A stretch of DNA of 64,000 bases from Sulfuriferula sp047300855 (GTDB taxonomy: Bacteria > Pseudomonadota > Gammaproteobacteria > Burkholderiales > Sulfuriferulaceae): assembly GCF_047300855.1 (NCBI RefSeq), contig NZ_CP170197.1, positions 3,286,001 through 3,350,000 of the forward strand, written 5' to 3'. This document shows, piece after piece, positions 1-8,337 of the stretch (its first letter is position 1; each line of letters starts with the position of its first letter). Both the position numbers and the translations under genes were made by a program. The notes below the pieces were generated by a model. The model ran no database searches. It was given only the letters and a program-made list of their open reading frames with translations, and was not told the origin of the DNA.

Positions 1-22
1 CACTCCGTTCATCCCGATAGCA

Positions 23-235
23 ATGAGCCCCGAAGACTTACAACGCCTGGTCACGCTCGCCATGCCATACGGCAAGTACAAAGGCCGCCTGATTGCCGAT
101 CTGCCCGGACAGTACCTTAACTGGTTTGCCCGGGTGGGTTTTCCGCCCGGCGAAATCGGCCGTCTGTTGGCACTGATGCAGGAACTGGACCACAACGGTT
201 TATCCGCGCTGCTCGACCCCTTGCGAAAGCGCTAA
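23..235 (+). CDS. DUF3820 family small protein
   Basis: A 70-residue protein carrying the hallmark MPYGKYKG...IADLPGQYLNWF pattern of the DUF3820 family (also labelled putative quorum-sensing-regulated virulence factor). Nearly the whole protein is this domain. The biochemical role is not established. The chosen ATG is the first one available, but the reading frame stays open back to the window edge without a visible ribosome-binding site, so a few N-terminal residues could lie outside. It converges on the DUF3617 gene; the two stop codons are only a few bases apart. Confidence 0.8.
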   Translation: MSPEDLQRLVTLAMPYGKYKGRLIADLPGQYLNWFARVGFPPGEIGRLLALMQELDHNGLSALLDPLRKR

Positions 236-240
236 GGCGT

Positions 241-768
241 TCACTGCGGCGGCTTCACTGTTCCGCAATCCGCACTCATCCAGCGGCCGCTGATATCGGC
301 GTGCTCCTTGACCGGGGCGCCTTGTGCAACGCCTTCGAATTCGGTTCGCCCGGTGAAACTCTCCGGGTTTGCAAAAACGGCTTGCGCGGTTCCAGTCCCG
401 TTCACTCTGGGATTCGCACAAACGAAATCCCAAGTGTATTTATTTCCAACATGCGTGGGGTTCTGGGCAGTGCATCCGGATTTATTTTGATAAAAGCTGG
501 GCGGGATTTTTTGGTCAGCCATTTTCTGGGTCACGCAGACATTGGACGTGGCCGCGCCATTCTGTATGGGTGGTATATCTACGCCATGCTGCTTGGCCAG
601 ATTCATTAACATCTGCATTTGATCGGGCGGAATCTGTGACGCCAGCTTCAACAGGTCTGAGGTCGTGGTGATTTCCCATAATCCGGGTCGCATGTCGTTT
701 TCTGCCGAATAGGCTGTTGATACCGGCAATGCGGATACCAGAATCAGGGCAAGTAGGGTTTTGTGCAT
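241..768 (-). CDS. DUF3617 domain exported protein
   Basis: A 175-residue protein with a clear N-terminal signal peptide (MHKTLLALILVSALP... up to about residue 22). The mature part opens with MRPGLWEITT, the typical start of the DUF3617 family of periplasmic proteins found mainly in beta- and gammaproteobacteria. Mature cysteines (NVCVT, SGCTAQ, DFVCA, SADCG) are probably disulfide-bonded. The open frame extends further upstream, but the ATG at 768 is preceded by an AGGAGA ribosome-binding site and begins exactly at the signal peptide. Function unknown. It has its own promoter region and is divergent from the SagB-type gene. Confidence 0.8.
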   Translation of the reverse strand: MHKTLLALILVSALPVSTAYSAENDMRPGLWEITTTSDLLKLASQIPPDQMQMLMNLAKQHGVDIPPIQNGAATSNVCVTQKMADQKIPPSFYQNKSGCTAQNPTHVGNKYTWDFVCANPRVNGTGTAQAVFANPESFTGRTEFEGVAQGAPVKEHADISGRWMSADCGTVKPPQ

Positions 769-929
769 TGAGTCTCCTGTATGCAATGAATTGACACAAC
801 TTTCAGAGAGCGTATCGCCCGGCAAGTTCAGAATATCGCAGATTCGACTGATGGATTGTCATGGCCGTGTCAAGATGGCTCTCTGTGACCAACTATTTTT
901 CAGGTTAGATTTTTCCAAACTAAAACACC

Positions 930-2570
930 ATGAAAAACGCCCTTGATACCGTACTGGCCTACCACCAGCGCACCAAACATCATTTCCAGCGTTATGCCGC
1001 CGGGCCGGGCGGCCTGGACTGGAAAAACCAGCCCGATCCTTTTCGCCGTTTTACCGGCAGTCCGTTACTGGCGCTGCCTTTGCTGGCTGCAGGGTCATAT
1101 CCAGCGTACGCCGACCTGTACACGCCGGGGAAGATCGCGCCGCAAGCGCTCACGTTGAACAGTATCGCCGCCCTGTTTGAGCTTGCTTTCGGTCTCTCCG
1201 CCTGGAAGCAATACGATGACACGCGCTGGGCGCTGCGCTGCAACCCGTCCAGCGGCAATCTGCACCCGACCGAGGCGTACCTGGTGAGCGCGGGCTGCGA
1301 GGGGGTCGAGGACGGCGTGCATCATTATGTGAGCCGCGACCATCTGCTTGAGCAGCGCTGCCGCTTCGATACGGCAAGCAACGGCAGTGAGCGAATTTTG
1401 CCGCCCGCTTCTTTTCTGCTGGGGCTGTCTTCGATCCACTGGCGCGAAGCCTGGAAATACGGCGAGCGCGCGTTTCGCTATTGCCAGCATGACGTCGGCC
1501 ACGCGATCGCTGCCGCGCGCTATGCCGCCGCGACGCTGGGCTGGCAGGTACAGGTGCTGAGCACATGGAGCGACGCGGAGATCGGTGCGATCCTCGGCGT
1601 AGATCGCGACCAGGATTTTGATGCTGCCGAGCATGAATCGCCGGATGCGATGTTGCTGGTGACGGTGTCAGCGCCGGGTTGCGCCGCCGCCGAACCCGAC
1701 GCCGTCACGCTGGTACATGCTGCCCGACGCGGCCAATGGCAAGGGCACGCCAATGTGCTTGCTGCACACCATTCGCACCAATGGCCGGTGATTGACGAGG
1801 TGGCGCTTGCCAGCGCGAAACCCGAAACGCAGGAAGCCGCCTGGCAGGCCCCCGAGTTGCCCGAGCCGGTGGCTGGCGGGTGGGGTCACACTGCTGTCGA
1901 AATCATCCGCCAGCGGCGCAGCGCGCAAGCCTTCGACGGTGTCTCCACATTACCTGCCGAGGCTTTCTACCGCATGCTGGACCTGACCTTGCCACGCCAG
2001 GCGGTACCGCCCTGGGACGCCATCGCATGGGCGCCGCGCGTGCATTTGTTGCTGTTCGTGCATCGCGTCGACGATGTTGCGCCCGGGCTGTATCTTTTTC
2101 TGCGTAATGAAGGGATAGAAGCGAAGTTGCGCGCGGAATTGAACCCCGAATTCGAGTGGCTGCAAACACCCGGCTGCCCGGCGCATTTCTCGCTGTTCCG
2201 ATTGGTTGCGGCCGATGCCAGAAACGCGGCACGCGCCTTGTCGTGCCATCAAGATATCGCCGCCGATGGCGCATTCAGCGTCGCCATGCTGGCCGAATAC
2301 GACGCCACGCTGACTGCAACGCCATGGGTCTATCGCCAGCTATTCTGGGAAGCCGGGATACTCGGACAGGTGCTCTACCTGGAGGCTGAAGCGGCGGGTG
2401 TGCGCGGCACCGGAATCGGCTGTTACTTCGACAATGCGGTGCACGATCTGCTCGGCATCAAGGATGCTTCTATCCAGAGCATGTACCACTTTACCGTCGG
2501 GACGGCGCTTGAAGATACCCGTCTGCAGACGCTGCCGGCGTATGCGCATCTGGCTCGGGGTGGTGAGTAA
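930..2570 (+). CDS. SagB/ThcOx-type dehydrogenase with two nitroreductase domains
   Basis: A 546-residue protein of the SagB-type dehydrogenase family: two FMN nitroreductase-like domains in tandem, roughly residues 60-265 and 320-535. Features include the R-x-NPSSGNLHPTEAYL segment in the first half (FMN/phosphate region) and IRQRRSAQAFDG opening the second. Related enzymes oxidise azolines in ribosomal peptide biosynthesis (SagB, PatG-like ThcOx), but no precursor peptide, cyclodehydratase or YcaO gene is next to it, so a peptide-modifying role cannot be claimed. It stands alone between a DUF3617 gene and a glycine-zipper gene. No good Shine-Dalgarno is visible before the ATG. Confidence 0.8.
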   Translation: MKNALDTVLAYHQRTKHHFQRYAAGPGGLDWKNQPDPFRRFTGSPLLALPLLAAGSYPAYADLYTPGKIAPQALTLNSIAALFELAFGLSAWKQYDDTRWALRCNPSSGNLHPTEAYLVSAGCEGVEDGVHHYVSRDHLLEQRCRFDTASNGSERILPPASFLLGLSSIHWREAWKYGERAFRYCQHDVGHAIAAARYAAATLGWQVQVLSTWSDAEIGAILGVDRDQDFDAAEHESPDAMLLVTVSAPGCAAAEPDAVTLVHAARRGQWQGHANVLAAHHSHQWPVIDEVALASAKPETQEAAWQAPELPEPVAGGWGHTAVEIIRQRRSAQAFDGVSTLPAEAFYRMLDLTLPRQAVPPWDAIAWAPRVHLLLFVHRVDDVAPGLYLFLRNEGIEAKLRAELNPEFEWLQTPGCPAHFSLFRLVAADARNAARALSCHQDIAADGAFSVAMLAEYDATLTATPWVYRQLFWEAGILGQVLYLEAEAAGVRGTGIGCYFDNAVHDLLGIKDASIQSMYHFTVGTALEDTRLQTLPAYAHLARGGE

Positions 2571-2618
2571 GCGGACTTGACGATGGCTGAAGACTGACCA
2601 TCGTCGCGCCGCATGTTA

Positions 2619-3173
2619 TCAGGAGGGATTTTCGGTCACGGCCGGCGTCAGGATCAGCTGACCATCCTTGACCGGGATACGCTGGCCAGGATCATGGTCC
2701 ATGCGCACCACGCCCTGTTTCTCGCCCAGATGATAGGTCACGTTGTAGCCCAGTACCTTCTTGTGATTGCTGTACTCGGTACGGCAGCGTCTTTCCATCA
2801 CCGTCTGGCGGTCGGACTCCTGCATGTTTTTTTGCACGCGGTTACCCGCGTAGCCGCCCGCCGCTGCCCCTGCTACGGTTGCCAGGGTCTTGCCGTTGCC
2901 GCCACCGATCTGGTTGCCCAGCACGCCGCCCAGCACCGCGCCGACAGCCGTTCCGGCAATGCGATTCTCATCGCGCACCGGCGCCCGGCGGGTGACGGGC
3001 TCTTCCCGGCAATCCTTGTGCGCCGTGCGGATGTCTTTGGTAATCGGCTGCACGTTGACGACATCCGCATAGGTGGGCTGGGGATGCAGAGCCTTGTAAC
3101 CCGCAATGCCGCCAATCGCGGTAACCGCTGCGGCCCCTGCTACTGCGCCAATCAGCATGGATTTATTCATCAT
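2619..3173 (-). CDS. glycine-zipper 2TM outer-membrane-type protein
   Basis: A 184-residue protein with an N-terminal hydrophobic anchor or signal (MLIGAVAGAAAVTAIGGIAG) and a central glycine zipper (GTAVGAVLGGVLGNQIGGG then AGAAAGGYAGN, about residues 75-110). This is the pattern of the 17-kDa surface antigen/SlyB-like 2TM family of envelope proteins. The C-terminal 70 residues hold a conserved ERRCRTEY...LGYNVTYHLG segment common in betaproteobacterial members. No lipobox cysteine is evident. The ATG at 3173 has a GAGGAG ribosome-binding site six bases upstream. Probably an envelope-stabilising structural protein; no pathway partner is nearby. Confidence 0.8.
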   Translation of the reverse strand: MMNKSMLIGAVAGAAAVTAIGGIAGYKALHPQPTYADVVNVQPITKDIRTAHKDCREEPVTRRAPVRDENRIAGTAVGAVLGGVLGNQIGGGNGKTLATVAGAAAGGYAGNRVQKNMQESDRQTVMERRCRTEYSNHKKVLGYNVTYHLGEKQGVVRMDHDPGQRIPVKDGQLILTPAVTENPS

Positions 3174-3326
3174 GTCGTTCTCCTCTTTCGTGCCAATGAG
3201 CGCTTATCGTATCAGCATTAAACCATGCGGGCCTGTTTCAAATCGTTTCAAAGTTTTACACATTTTCCATAACCAAAATTCATATGCTTTGTCCTGCTGC
3301 AGGTAATTTCTGCACCAAAACACGGA

Positions 3327-3374
3327 TGCACCCTGGTAGTGCAGAGCAGGCTAAAAGCGCACTGCAATTTGGCA
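3327..3374 (+). promoter_or_regulatory. candidate NtrC enhancer of nasA
   Basis: The segment at 3327-3343 is a 17-bp dyad with perfect TGCAC and GTGCA ends and a 7-bp spacer, matching the enterobacterial NtrC consensus. Exactly 31 bp (three helical turns) further on, a weaker copy begins at 3358 (GCACT half-site). Centres lie about 127 and 96 bp upstream of the start predicted for the -24/-12 promoter, the normal geometry for an NtrC enhancer. Confidence 0.65.
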
Positions 3375-3435
3375 CTTGATTGGGTTTACAAAATGGTGAT
3401 GGGAAAATCCCTTTGATTCATAAGTAAAAATATTC

Positions 3436-3451
3436 TGGCACGGTGATTGCT
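3436..3451 (+). promoter_or_regulatory. σ54 (-24/-12) promoter of nasA
   Basis: TGGCACG-N4-TTGCT, a full match to the RpoN consensus, with GG at 3437-3438 and GC at 3449-3450. The predicted start of transcription is about position 3462, one base before the nasA ATG, which would make the mRNA essentially leaderless. A poorer copy (TGGCAC at 3370, with GG instead of GC at -12) lies upstream and would leave a 67-base leader. Confidence 0.75.
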
Positions 3452-3462
3452 CAGTACGTCGT

Positions 3463-6183
3463 ATGAGCTCTCTCCATTCTTCCAAACTGATTCAATCTGC
3501 TTGTGCTTATTGTGGTGTCGGCTGTGGCGTGCTGATCGAAACCGATGGCACCCGCATCACCGGCGTACGCGGCGACCCCGAGCATCCCGCCAATTTCGGC
3601 CGCCTGTGCACCAAGGGCGCGACCCTGCATCTGGTCGCCGCACAGACCGACGCGCGCGCGCTTTATCCTGAATTGCGCAGCGAACGCGGCGCAGCGCGCG
3701 AACGCGTGTCTTGGGACAGTGCGCTGGACCATGCCGCCAGCCGCTTTGCCGAGATTATCCGCACCCACGGACCCGATGCGGTGGGCTTTTACATCTCCGG
3801 CCAGCTGCTCACCGAGGATTACTACGTATTCAACAAGCTGGCCAAAGGCCTGATCGGCACCAACAACGTCGATACCAACTCGCGCCTGTGCATGTCCAGC
3901 GCGGTAAGCGGTTACAAAACCACGCTGGGTGCGGATGCGCCGCCCGCCTGTTATGACGATATCGCCGCGACGAATTGCCTGTTCATTGCCGGGTCGAACA
4001 CCGCCTATGCTCACCCCATCGTGTATCGCCGCATCGAGGATGCACGCAAGGCGAACCCCGGCCTGAAAGTGATCGTGGTGGATCCGCGCCGTACCGACAC
4101 GGCGCGCGAGGCCGACCTGCACCTGCCCATCCTGCCCGGCACCGACGTGGCGCTGTTCAACGCCATGCTGCACGTGATGCTGTGGGAAAACATGGCCGAC
4201 ACCGACTATATCGCCGCGCATACCAGCGGCTTCGATGCGCTGCGTGCGACAGTGCGTGAATATTCACCCGAGGCGGTAGCCGGGCTGTGCGGCGTGCCGG
4301 CGGCGGACATCATCACCGCCGCGCGCTGGTTCGGGCAATCGCCAGCCACACTGTCACTGTATTGCCAGGGCCTCAACCAGTCCAGCCACGGCACCGACAA
4401 AAACGCTGCGCTGATCAACCTGCACCTCGCCACCGGCCAGATCGGCCGCCCCGGCGCCGGCCCTTTTTCGCTCACCGGCCAGCCCAATGCGATGGGCGGA
4501 CGTGAAGTAGGCGGCATGGCGAATCTGCTGTCCGCGCATCGCGATCTGGCCAACCCGGCGCATCGCGCCGAAGTGGCGGCATTGTGGGGCGTGGATTCGG
4601 TGCCGGCGACCCCCGGCAAGACTGCGGTGGAAATGTTTGAAGCGGTCGCGCGCGGCGAGATCAAGGCGCTGTGGATTGCCTGTACCAACCCGGCGCAGTC
4701 GCTCCCGAACCAGACGCTGGTACGCGCCGCGTTGGCAGCGGCCGAATTCGTGGTGGTTCAGGAAGTGAATGCATTTACCGAAACCGCCGAATACGCCGAC
4801 CTGCTGCTGCCCGCTGCGGCCTGGGGCGAGAAGGAAGGCACGGTCACCAACTCGGAGCGCCGCATCACCCATTTGCAGGCCGCCATCGCGGCGCCCGGCG
4901 AGACGCGTCCGGACTGGGAAATCGCAACCGCTTTTGCACAACGGCTGGGCGTGCTGCAGGGCAAGCCCGCTGACCGTCTGTTTCCCTACGCCAGCGCGGA
5001 GGCCGTGTTCAACGAACACCGCGAATCGACACGCGGCCGCGACCTGGATATTACCGGGCTGTCCTATGCGCTGCTGGATCAACAGGGCCCGCAGCAGTGG
5101 CCGTTCCCGGAAGGCGCTGCCACAGGCAAGGCACGGCTTTACGCTGACGGCGTCTATCCCACCGCCGACGGCCGCGCCAGATTCGCCAACCCGCGTTACC
5201 TGCCCACCGCCGAAGTCATTAATACGCGCTATCCCCTGCATTTCAATACCGGCCGTCTGCGCGACCAATGGCATGGAATGAGCCGCACCGGCATGGTGGC
5301 ACGGCTGTTCAGCCATGCGGAAACACCGGCTCTATCCATGCATGCCGACGACATGGCGCGACGCAGCCTCAAGGACGGCGACCTGGTGCGCGTAAAAAAT
5401 CCGCGCGGCGAATTGCTGGTACCAGTGGAAGCCAGCGAGGACATGCGCGTCGGGCAAGTGTTCATGCCCATGCACTGGGGTGGACGCTATATGAGCGGCT
5501 TCGGCGTCAACACGGTTACCGCCGACCAGTGCGACCCGGTGTCGCGCCAGCCGGAACTCAAGCACGCTGTCGTGCAGGTTGAGAAGGCGCCGCTACCCTG
5601 GCACATGGCGGTGATGCGACGCGACAATGCGGTGGCGCGCATGTTGCGCATCCAGCCGCTCCTGGCACGCTTCGATTACGCCAGCTGCGGCCTGTATGGT
5701 CGTGACAATCCGCTGCTGGTATTGCGCGTGGCCCATGGCACCCCCCTCTCCTCCGAGATGCTGGCGGAAATCGACGCCCTGTTCGGCATGCAGGACGAGG
5801 CCAGCATCATGCGCTACGACGATCCCCGGCGCGGCATTTCCAAGCGCGTCATGGTGGAAGACGGGCGTGTAGTCGGCGTGCGCCTGACCGGGGAAATCGC
5901 GGCACGCGACTGGCTGAAAGAAATGATGGCAGAGGGTGTGGAAATTGCGCCGTTACGCAGCTGGGTGCTGGCACCGGTCGCTACACCTCCAGCCGGCAGT
6001 CATAGCCGCGGGCGCATTATTTGCAATTGTCTCAATATCCCCGAAACCAGGATTCTGGATGTGTTGGCGCGCGGCGCGGATTTGACCGCCTTGCAAACCA
6101 GCCTCAAATGCGGCACCGAATGCGGCTCTTGCGTTCCCGAGCTCAAGCGCATGGTATCTGCGCATAAACAGGAGGCCGCATGA
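3463..6183 (+). CDS. nasA: assimilatory nitrate reductase catalytic subunit
   Basis: A 906-residue molybdenum enzyme that reduces nitrate to nitrite in the cytoplasm. The N-terminal [4Fe-4S] site is C14-x2-C17-x3-C21-x27-C49. The bis-MGD molybdopterin oxidoreductase domain follows, with the likely Mo-ligand cysteine at 143 (RLCMSS). The dinucleotide-binding domain holds NTGRLRDQWHGMSRTG. The C-terminus adds a BFD-like [2Fe-2S] domain (C854, C856, C887, C890), as in Klebsiella-type NasA, where it relays electrons. No signal peptide is present, as expected for the assimilatory form. The ATG has no Shine-Dalgarno and sits right behind a σ54 promoter. It overlaps ybiB by the sequence ATGA, indicating translational coupling. 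Confidence 0.95.
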   Translation: MSSLHSSKLIQSACAYCGVGCGVLIETDGTRITGVRGDPEHPANFGRLCTKGATLHLVAAQTDARALYPELRSERGAARERVSWDSALDHAASRFAEIIRTHGPDAVGFYISGQLLTEDYYVFNKLAKGLIGTNNVDTNSRLCMSSAVSGYKTTLGADAPPACYDDIAATNCLFIAGSNTAYAHPIVYRRIEDARKANPGLKVIVVDPRRTDTAREADLHLPILPGTDVALFNAMLHVMLWENMADTDYIAAHTSGFDALRATVREYSPEAVAGLCGVPAADIITAARWFGQSPATLSLYCQGLNQSSHGTDKNAALINLHLATGQIGRPGAGPFSLTGQPNAMGGREVGGMANLLSAHRDLANPAHRAEVAALWGVDSVPATPGKTAVEMFEAVARGEIKALWIACTNPAQSLPNQTLVRAALAAAEFVVVQEVNAFTETAEYADLLLPAAAWGEKEGTVTNSERRITHLQAAIAAPGETRPDWEIATAFAQRLGVLQGKPADRLFPYASAEAVFNEHRESTRGRDLDITGLSYALLDQQGPQQWPFPEGAATGKARLYADGVYPTADGRARFANPRYLPTAEVINTRYPLHFNTGRLRDQWHGMSRTGMVARLFSHAETPALSMHADDMARRSLKDGDLVRVKNPRGELLVPVEASEDMRVGQVFMPMHWGGRYMSGFGVNTVTADQCDPVSRQPELKHAVVQVEKAPLPWHMAVMRRDNAVARMLRIQPLLARFDYASCGLYGRDNPLLVLRVAHGTPLSSEMLAEIDALFGMQDEASIMRYDDPRRGISKRVMVEDGRVVGVRLTGEIAARDWLKEMMAEGVEIAPLRSWVLAPVATPPAGSHSRGRIICNCLNIPETRILDVLARGADLTALQTSLKCGTECGSCVPELKRMVSAHKQEAA

Positions 6184-7163
6184 GCTATTCCGCCATTCTC
6201 AAAGAAATTGCGCGCGGCGTGCATGGCGCGCACGACCTGACGCTGGACGAAGCCGAGCAACTGTACGGTGCCATGCTCGACGGCGGCGTACCGGAACTGG
6301 AGTTGGGGGCAATCCTGATTGCCCTGCGCATGAAAAGCGAATCAGCGGACGAACTGCTCGGTTTTTATCAGGCGCTGGAGCGCCGCGTGTATCAGCTGGA
6401 TGCACCCAATGGCGGTGTGCGCCCGGTCGTGCTGCCTACCTACAATGGCGCGCGCCACCAAGCCAATCTGGTACCGTTGCTGGCATTGCTATTGGCCAAA
6501 TTTGGTGTGCCGGTGCTGCTGCACGGCACGCTGGAAGGTGGTGGCCGGGTCGCCACCGCCTACATCTTGCGCGAACTGGGCATCCTGCCTAGCGCCAATG
6601 TGCGGCAGGCCAACGAGGCGCTGGCACGTGAGCGCATTGCCTTCGTTCCCACTGCCGCCCTGTCGCCAGGACTTGCCAATTTGCTGGCGCTGCGCAACCG
6701 CCTGGGTGTGCGCAATTCCGGCCATTCATTGGCCAAGATGATCGACCCGTTTGGCGGCAACAGCTTGCGCCTGGTGAGCGTATCGCACCCGGATTATCTG
6801 GAAAAAATGCGCGCTTTTTTCCAGGCTACAGGCGGCTGCGCACTGCTGCTGCGCGGCACCGAAGGCGAGGCCTTCGCCAACCCGAAACGCCGTCCCGACC
6901 TGGAATATTTCGAAGACGGCGCACAACAAATATTGTTCGAGGCCGAAGCCGGCCCGCTCAAATCCCTGCCCAACCTGCCCGACTCCATTGACGCCCCCGC
7001 GACCGCCACCTGGATACGCGAGGCGATGTCCGGTCAGCATCCCATACCGCTTCCCATGGTCAACCAGCTTGCCTGCTGCCTGTATGGCGCGGGCTATACC
7101 AACGATATGAACCAGGCCAAGGCAATCGTCGCCATGGAAACCGCCAGTCTGGCTGCTGCCTGA
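6180..7163 (+). CDS. ybiB: YbiB (TrpD2-type) nucleic-acid-binding protein
   Basis: A 327-residue protein of the glycosyltransferase family 3 fold, related to anthranilate phosphoribosyltransferase: a helical N-terminal domain (about 1-65) and an α/β domain. The TrpD glycine-rich phosphoribosyl-pyrophosphate loop is replaced by LLHGTLEGGGRVAT, as in YbiB/TrpD2, which binds nucleic acids without known transferase activity. The start codon overlaps the nasA stop, so the two are made from one message. In many betaproteobacteria ybiB accompanies nitrate assimilation genes, but its contribution is not known. A hairpin follows the stop codon. Confidence 0.85.
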   Translation: MSYSAILKEIARGVHGAHDLTLDEAEQLYGAMLDGGVPELELGAILIALRMKSESADELLGFYQALERRVYQLDAPNGGVRPVVLPTYNGARHQANLVPLLALLLAKFGVPVLLHGTLEGGGRVATAYILRELGILPSANVRQANEALARERIAFVPTAALSPGLANLLALRNRLGVRNSGHSLAKMIDPFGGNSLRLVSVSHPDYLEKMRAFFQATGGCALLLRGTEGEAFANPKRRPDLEYFEDGAQQILFEAEAGPLKSLPNLPDSIDAPATATWIREAMSGQHPIPLPMVNQLACCLYGAGYTNDMNQAKAIVAMETASLAAA

Positions 7164-7188
7164 TTGATTGTCCCCAGTAACAACCGTC

Positions 7189-7210
7189 GCTGGGCAATAT
7201 CTTGCCCAGC
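7189..7210 (+). terminator. hairpin after nasA-ybiB
   Basis: Perfect 9-bp stem (GCTGGGCAA / TTGCCCAGC) with a TATC loop, 25 bases behind the ybiB stop. No T tract follows directly, so it may be a weak terminator or an mRNA 3' end stabiliser. Confidence 0.45.
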
Positions 7211-7235
7211 ATCAGTGAGTCAGGGCTTTTAATCC

Positions 7236-7282
7236 AAACCCATCATGGTGCATGCGATTTTGTCTTGCACTGCATGGGTGCG
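7236..7282 (+). promoter_or_regulatory. candidate NtrC enhancer of cobA-nirBD
   Basis: The 17-bp dyad at 7266-7282 (TGCAC-N7-GTGCG) is a near-consensus NtrC site. A half-site ending in GGTGCA at 7252 lies 30 bp upstream. The centres are about 111 and 141 bp before the predicted σ54 start at 7385, the same geometry as the classical glnA enhancer. Confidence 0.6.
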
Positions 7283-7358
7283 AGCCTTGCCCGGCGCGCT
7301 CCCGGCAAAAATACATATTTATAAACAAATACAATAAGTTATATAGATACAAATGAAT

Positions 7359-7374
7359 GGGCATAAGTATTGCT
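7359..7374 (+). promoter_or_regulatory. σ54 (-24/-12) promoter of cobA
   Basis: GGGCATA-N4-TTGCT with GG at 7360-7361 and GC at 7372-7373, the required 10-bp spacing. It departs from consensus at three -24 box positions but keeps the invariant dinucleotides. Predicted transcription start about 7385 gives a 32-base leader before cobA. It is the weakest of the four copies in this regulon. Confidence 0.6.
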
Positions 7375-7416
7375 TAGCAGTGTTTAACACATTTCGTTTT
7401 AAATTGAGGTCGCAAC

Positions 7417-8172
7417 ATGCAAGCAGGCAAAGTCTATTTGATCGGTGCAGGTCCCGGCGATCCTGAGCTGATGACATTAAAGGCGGTGCGCAAGCTGAAC
7501 GCCGCAGACGTGGTGCTGATTGACGACCTGGTGAACCGCGCCGTGCTGAGCCATGCACGCGTTGACGCGCGCATCATCGAGGTCGGTAAACGCGGCGGCT
7601 GCCAGTCTACGCCGCAGGCTTTCATCCACCGCCAGATGATCGCGGAAGCGCGCGCCGGCAGGGTGGTCGCACGACTCAAGGGCGGCGATCCATTCATGTT
7701 CGGGCGCGGCGGCGAGGAGGTTGAGGCCTTGCGCGCAGCAGGTATCGCGGTAGAAATAATCAGCGGCGTTACTTCCGGCATCGCCGCGCCTGCGGCGCTG
7801 GGGATTCCCGTGACCCATCGCGATTGGGCGCCGGGCGTGACTTTTGTCACCGGCCACACGCGCGACGGCAACAGCGTGAATTGGGCGGCGCTGGCGGCAG
7901 CACGTACCACGCTGGTGATTTACATGGGTATCAAAAACCTCGCGGAAATCGTGGCACAGCTTCTCGAAGCCGGATTGCCCGCCACCACGCCCGCGGCCGT
8001 CATTGAAAACGGCACGCTTGCCGAGCAGCGACAAATCAAAAGTAATTTAGGAAATCTGCAAGCCGCAACGCAGCAGGCTGGCATAGGCAGCCCGGCCATC
8101 ATGGTGATTGGAGAAGTCGCCAGTCTGGCACACATCGAAACCTGTACACGGATTGCCGTCAAGGCCGCGTGA
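7417..8172 (+). CDS. cobA: uroporphyrinogen-III C-methyltransferase
   Basis: A 251-residue SAM-dependent methyltransferase (SUMT) that converts uroporphyrinogen III to precorrin-2, the branch point to siroheme. The three diagnostic segments are present: VYLIGAGPGDPELMTLKA at the N-terminus, RLKGGDPFMFGRGGEE around residue 90, and TFVTGHTRDG near 145. It is the stand-alone form, lacking the dehydrogenase/ferrochelatase half of CysG. The ferrochelatase step may be done by cbiX downstream; no precorrin-2 dehydrogenase is in the window. A GAGG ribosome-binding site precedes the ATG. It is first gene of the cobA-nirB-nirD-cbiX unit. Confidence 0.93.
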   Translation: MQAGKVYLIGAGPGDPELMTLKAVRKLNAADVVLIDDLVNRAVLSHARVDARIIEVGKRGGCQSTPQAFIHRQMIAEARAGRVVARLKGGDPFMFGRGGEEVEALRAAGIAVEIISGVTSGIAAPAALGIPVTHRDWAPGVTFVTGHTRDGNSVNWAALAAARTTLVIYMGIKNLAEIVAQLLEAGLPATTPAAVIENGTLAEQRQIKSNLGNLQAATQQAGIGSPAIMVIGEVASLAHIETCTRIAVKAA

Positions 8173-8188
8173 GTTAGAAAAGCGTTTC

Positions 8189-8290
8189 GCCACAGAGATC
8201 ACAGAGGCCACGGAGAAGAACAAGGCCTACAAACATAGGAGGCTGCTTAAATCGCAGGCTTTTTTCTCCGGCCTCGGTGACCTCTGTGGC
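8189..8290. repeat. CACAGAG-type imperfect inverted repeat (copy 1)
   Basis: Left arm 8189-8217 begins GCCACAGAGATCACAGAGG; right arm 8264-8290 is its near-exact reverse complement (three mismatches or gaps in 27 bases). It fills most of the cobA-nirB gap and can fold into a long hairpin. A shorter relative lies between nirB and nirD, so this is a dispersed REP/MITE-like element rather than an operon terminator. Confidence 0.7.
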
Positions 8291-8337
8291 AAGTAGATTT
8301 TAATTAATAAGCATCCAGCCTCATGGAGAATATCGCA

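Noticed and set aside
3370..3385. A second σ54 promoter upstream of nasA.
   Set aside because: The -12 element reads GG instead of the nearly invariant GC; kept only as a possible alternative start in the leaderless-mRNA finding.
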